A stretch of 64,000 nt of DNA from Poriferisulfidus sp965221375 (GTDB lineage Bacteria; Pseudomonadota; Gammaproteobacteria; Poriferisulfidales; Poriferisulfidaceae): NCBI GenBank assembly GCA_965221375.1, contig OZ244883.1, forward strand, positions 868,001-932,000, read 5' to 3'. Position numbers and translations under genes: made by a program. Position 1 is the first letter of the stretch. Every line of letters begins with the position of its first letter. Below are positions 60,314-64,000 of this stretch, one piece after another. The notes below the pieces were generated by a model. That model saw only the letters and a program-made list of their open reading frames with translations. It was not told the DNA's origin and did no database searches.

Positions 60314-63300
60314 TGGGGTCGCGCTCGTTGGTTTTTCTGTTCCAAGCGGTAGCGGGCGTCTTGCTGCTGGGGGCGGAGACGGTATCCGCGGCGGCAGTAT
60401 CGGGAACGTTGGATGGTGCGTTGTCGGTAGATCAGACGGGTTCGGCGGGGTATACGGTTCCAGTTGAGGTTCCGCCGGGGACGGCGGAGATGCAACCGTC
60501 GTTGTCGCTGTCGTACAACAGCAATGGTGGCAACGGGCTACTGGGTCAGGGTTGGACGCTGCAGGGCTTGTCCACGATCAGCCGTTGCCCGAAGACGAAG
60601 GCGCAGGACAATGTGCGGGGGACGATCAATTACGATGCGGACGACCGGTTCTGCCTGGACGGGAGCCGCCTGATTGCGGTGCACGGGACATATGGGTCGA
60701 GTGGCGCGGAATATCGGACCGAGCTTGACAGTTTCGCGAAGGTGATTTCGATGGGCACAGTGGAGGGTGGTCCTCAGTATTGGGTGGTGTGGACAAAGTC
60801 GGGCCAGAAGATGGAGTATGGAAGAACGACATCATCGCGAGTAGAAGCGACGGGCCAATCGGCCGTGCGGCAGTGGAAGTTGAATCGGGTGGAAGATACG
60901 CTCGGGAACTATCTGACGGTGACGTATATCGAGGCTGCGACGGACGGTTTTGCGTATCCGAGCCGAATCGACTACAGCGGTCACCAACAGGGGAACGTGA
61001 ACCAGGCGCCGTATGCATCGGTACGTTTCAGTTACGAAGACCGACACGACGACATTGTGCTGATGCATGGTGGGCATAGGGTCAGCGTGGACAAGCGCTT
61101 AACCCATGCCAAGACCTACATTGGCGAGACGCTGGTCTCGGACTACCGACTGAGTTATTCTTCTACTGGTTTGCCTTACCCTTCGAGGATCGTTGGCATC
61201 CAGCGATGTGACGGGATGGGGGACTGCCTGCCGGGTGCCGATATGACGTGGAACAGTTTGGGCACGGGCACGATGAGTTCGGCGGAGCAGTTACGTTACA
61301 TTGGTCAAATCGACAGTTTTGTGGTCACGGGTGATTTTTCCGGCACCGGGCGGGAGCGTCTCTGGTTTACGAGGGCGCCTTCGGGGTACGCCGGATACGA
61401 ACCGCTGGTTGGCGACTACGATGGGGATGGGGATTCGGACATTGCTTGGGTGAAGGCATCAAGCGCGGGGTTCTACTTTTATCTGAACGGAAGTTCGAGG
61501 AAAGTGTCAAGCGGATACTACGACGGCTATACCCCCCGGACAGGTGATTTCAACGGAGATGGTCGCACCGATGTGATCTGGACAAAGAAGAAAAGATATA
61601 GTTTCGGGTGGTGGGGTTTTACATACGTGTCCACGAATGTTTATATCAAAGTGGCACTGAGCAACGGTTCAGGTATCGGAGCCCCAATCCATATGGTGCG
61701 GGGCTTCAGTGGAGAACCCAACAGTTACGAAACCCAAGTCGGAGATTTCAATGGCGACGGTTTGTCCGATCTCGTTTGGAGCCGGGCCTACAATGGCGGC
61801 ATTCAGACCTACGTCAGTTTGGGCGACGGCTCAGGGGGACTTGGCGCACCAACGTTTACTGCAGTGAAGGCCACCGGAGACCACACGGGCTATAAGGCCG
61901 CGGTTCTAGATTTCAATGGCGATGGGCTTTTGGACATGGTCTGGACGAAAAGCCAAAACGGGGGTTTGCGCGCCTATGCGGCGATGGGGAAAGGTGACGG
62001 TAGTTTTGGATCGGTGCAGTATAGCGCACCTCGCACATCGGGAAATTACAGTGGCTATGAGTCGTTAATCGGAGACTTCAACGGAGATGGGTTAATGGAT
62101 TTGGCGTGGGCCACGAAATCTAATTCCAGCCGGCATGTCAGCGTGTCTTTTGGGGACGGAACAGGTTTTTTTCAAGCGGCACATGATAGTTCAATTGGTT
62201 CGCTTCGCAGTCAAAGAGAGGACATTTTGAATGTCAATCATACCCAATCGCCGGTAGCCATCGACTTTGACGGAGACGGGGTTTCCGAAATCTTCTGGAG
62301 GTCTTGGATCAGGTACAGATATACGTATACATCTACATATCAAACTCCTTTTAGTTGTCCGGGGGTGTGGATATCGCAATATACCTGCAGGGCAGAATTT
62401 TCCTTTAAAAGAAATACTTGGGCGGTTCATTATGCAACCAGCACAGTTCCGAAGGGCTATGGCCGGATTGCCACGATTGATACGGGCAATGGGACGACGT
62501 TTAATATGGAATATGAGTCTCTATCGGCGAGTTCCGTGAATATTTATACCAAGGACAGTGACGACGACCTGTGCAGTTTGCCGTGCCGCGATATTCAGAT
62601 GCCTCTCCAAGTGGTCAAGGAGGTCATAAAGGACCATGGTGATGATCTGACGGAGCAGATCAGTTATCGATATGGAGGCGCAAAAACGGACCTCAATGGG
62701 CGGGGATTCAAGGGTTTCCGATGGATGGAGTTGACAGACGTACGGACTGGCATCGTTTCCCGTACCGAATATCAGCAAGATTTCCCTTATATCGGACAAG
62801 TCAAATCAAGCAGCCGCTACGTTGATACCTCCCCTCAGACCCTTCTGCATACGGAGGCCAACACCTGGGCAAGCCTTTCTCTGAACGACGGTAAGACGCA
62901 GTTTCCATATATTTCATCAAGTGCGGCGGCAACCTACGAGATGGAGGCTGGGCCGGGTAACAGTGCGGTGACGACAGTGACGAACGCGAGTAGCTACGAC
63001 AGTTACGGCAACCCGATTGAGATCACGGTGACGACAACGGGAGCGGGAGGCACGTACCGGAAGGTGACGACGAACACTTACACGAATACGATGGTGAACT
63101 GGCGTCTGGGCCGTCTGGCGTGTGCGCAGGTGCGTTCGGAGACACCGACGGTGGCGGTGACACGGACTTCGGGGTTCGCCTACAGTTCGGTGACGGGACT
63201 GTTGACAAAGGAAGTGGTTGAACCGAGTCCGGGAGTGATCAGCGGGTGCGTGTCGGCATTGTCGGCAGCGGAGTTGAAGGACATATCCTTGATCACGACG

Positions 63301-64000
63301 TACCAGCACGATGCTTACGGGAATCGCCGACAGTCGACGATTCGTGGAGGTGGGATCACCTCGCGTTCGAGTGCGACGGTGTGGGGCGAGCGGGCCAGTT
63401 GCGGAGCGGTGACGGCAAATGGACGTTTTCCCGTATCGGTGAGCAACGCGCTGGGCCATGTGGCAGAGAGTTGGTATTCGGGGGCGTTTGGAAAGTTGCT
63501 GCAGAGTCGGGACGCGAACGGGCTGGAGTTGCGTCAGGAGTATGACGGTTTTGGGCGCCTGATTCGTGTGGTGCATGCAGACGGTCGACAGGAGGTGGTG
63601 CAGTATCGGGACTGCACGGACATGGGCTTGTCTTGTCCCCCTCAAGCGGTGCGAGCAATTTTGACGGACCGCACGGGAGCGGCGTCGGTAATCAGTTATG
63701 TGGACCGGCGAGGCTTGGTAGTGCGCACGGAGACGGAAGGTTTTGATGGGACGGCAGTGTATCAGGACACGGAGTATGACGCGGCGAGCCAAGCCGTGCG
63801 GAAGTCGCGGGCGTATTACGCGGGAGAGGCGGCGCAGTGGAGTCAATACACTTATGACAAGTTGGGCCGGGTGAAGAGCGAGACGTTGCCGAATGGGAGT
63901 GTGACGACGACGAATTATGACGGATTGGTAGGAGGTTGGATTCAGCAGCGGGTGAGCGTGCAGGTCTCAAGTACAGCGACGGCACGGACGACGACGCGAG
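60313..64000 (+). CDS. Very large exported SpvB/RHS-repeat protein, 3' end beyond window
   Basis: Open from the ATG at 60313 to the window edge, 1229 codons without a stop. Signal peptide (SLVFLFQAVAGVLLLGAETVSAAA). SpvB/TcdB-type N-terminal domain (about 30-350: VPVEVPPGTAEMQPSLSLSYNS, GLLGQGWTLQGLSTISRCPKT). Six FG-GAP/VCBS-like repeats with DxxGDG loops starting near residues 368, 412, 478, 533, 588 and 651. YD/RHS repeats from about residue 895 (YDSYGNPIEITV, YDGFGRLIRVVH, YTYDKLGRVKSETLPNG). Such proteins usually carry a variable toxin tip at the C-terminus; that end, and any immunity gene, lie outside. Translationally coupled to PKD protein 2. Confidence 0.9.
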   Translation, partial: MGSRSLVFLFQAVAGVLLLGAETVSAAAVSGTLDGALSVDQTGSAGYTVPVEVPPGTAEMQPSLSLSYNSNGGNGLLGQGWTLQGLSTISRCPKTKAQDNVRGTINYDADDRFCLDGSRLIAVHGTYGSSGAEYRTELDSFAKVISMGTVEGGPQYWVVWTKSGQKMEYGRTTSSRVEATGQSAVRQWKLNRVEDTLGNYLTVTYIEAATDGFAYPSRIDYSGHQQGNVNQAPYASVRFSYEDRHDDIVLMHGGHRVSVDKRLTHAKTYIGETLVSDYRLSYSSTGLPYPSRIVGIQRCDGMGDCLPGADMTWNSLGTGTMSSAEQLRYIGQIDSFVVTGDFSGTGRERLWFTRAPSGYAGYEPLVGDYDGDGDSDIAWVKASSAGFYFYLNGSSRKVSSGYYDGYTPRTGDFNGDGRTDVIWTKKKRYSFGWWGFTYVSTNVYIKVALSNGSGIGAPIHMVRGFSGEPNSYETQVGDFNGDGLSDLVWSRAYNGGIQTYVSLGDGSGGLGAPTFTAVKATGDHTGYKAAVLDFNGDGLLDMVWTKSQNGGLRAYAAMGKGDGSFGSVQYSAPRTSGNYSGYESLIGDFNGDGLMDLAWATKSNSSRHVSVSFGDGTGFFQAAHDSSIGSLRSQREDILNVNHTQSPVAIDFDGDGVSEIFWRSWIRYRYTYTSTYQTPFSCPGVWISQYTCRAEFSFKRNTWAVHYATSTVPKGYGRIATIDTGNGTTFNMEYESLSASSVNIYTKDSDDDLCSLPCRDIQMPLQVVKEVIKDHGDDLTEQISYRYGGAKTDLNGRGFKGFRWMELTDVRTGIVSRTEYQQDFPYIGQVKSSSRYVDTSPQTLLHTEANTWASLSLNDGKTQFPYISSSAAATYEMEAGPGNSAVTTVTNASSYDSYGNPIEITVTTTGAGGTYRKVTTNTYTNTMVNWRLGRLACAQVRSETPTVAVTRTSGFAYSSVTGLLTKEVVEPSPGVISGCVSALSAAELKDISLITTYQHDAYGNRRQSTIRGGGITSRSSATVWGERASCGAVTANGRFPVSVSNALGHVAESWYSGAFGKLLQSRDANGLELRQEYDGFGRLIRVVHADGRQEVVQYRDCTDMGLSCPPQAVRAILTDRTGAASVISYVDRRGLVVRTETEGFDGTAVYQDTEYDAASQAVRKSRAYYAGEAAQWSQYTYDKLGRVKSETLPNGSVTTTNYDGLVGGWIQQRVSVQVSSTATARTTTR

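Overview
The window reads as chromosome from a gammaproteobacterium, moderately GC-rich by eye. The evidence is gene order: hemA-prfA-prmC divergent from a TPR lipoprotein-lolB-ispE-tRNA-Gln-prs run, mreBCD divergent from gatCAB, uvrA next to an MFS transporter and ssb, and a miaB-phoH-ybeY-corC-lnt run. A GatCAB amidotransferase, a persulfide dioxygenase and two small c-type cytochromes would fit a free-living, possibly sulfur-metabolising lineage. The genus cannot be named from the sequence alone.

Layout. 1-5200: start of ygfZ (minus), then xseB-dxs without the ispA gene that often lies between them, a CcsA-like membrane protein, a small unknown protein and an O-acetylhomoserine sulfhydrylase-type enzyme. 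5200-13560: lytic transglycosylase slt, a two-gene unit of unknown function, two cytochromes c, a BolA-like protein, a persulfide dioxygenase, an unknown protein overlapping rnd, and a small exported protein coupled to a TPR membrane protein. 13560-25830: mreBCD (minus), gatCAB (plus), hemA-prfA-prmC (minus), TPR lipoprotein-lolB-ispE and tRNA-Gln. 25850-29127: prs, then two orphan DNA methyltransferases with AT-rich flanks.

29128-46798 is one uninterrupted block of 32 translation and transcription genes on the plus strand (str, S10, spc and alpha clusters fused: rpsL to rplQ). A strong extended -10 promoter and a leader hairpin precede rpsL, and most genes overlap or lie within 30 bases of each other. 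S10 and L23 carry unusual Lys/Ala- or Pro-rich N-terminal extensions. 46901-57387 holds uvrA, an MFS transporter, two tandem ssb genes with different linkers, and the miaB-phoH-ybeY-corC-lnt series for tRNA/rRNA maturation and lipoprotein acylation.

The accessory part is 57430-64000. A good promoter drives two paralogous exported proteins built from PKD-like domains, followed with one-base overlap by a very large exported protein. That protein has an SpvB/Tc-toxin type N-terminus, six FG-GAP-like repeats and the start of an RHS/YD-repeat region, and it is still open at the window edge. This three-gene cassette is the best candidate for a poorly described system: a secreted RHS-type effector with dedicated, duplicated surface or carrier proteins.
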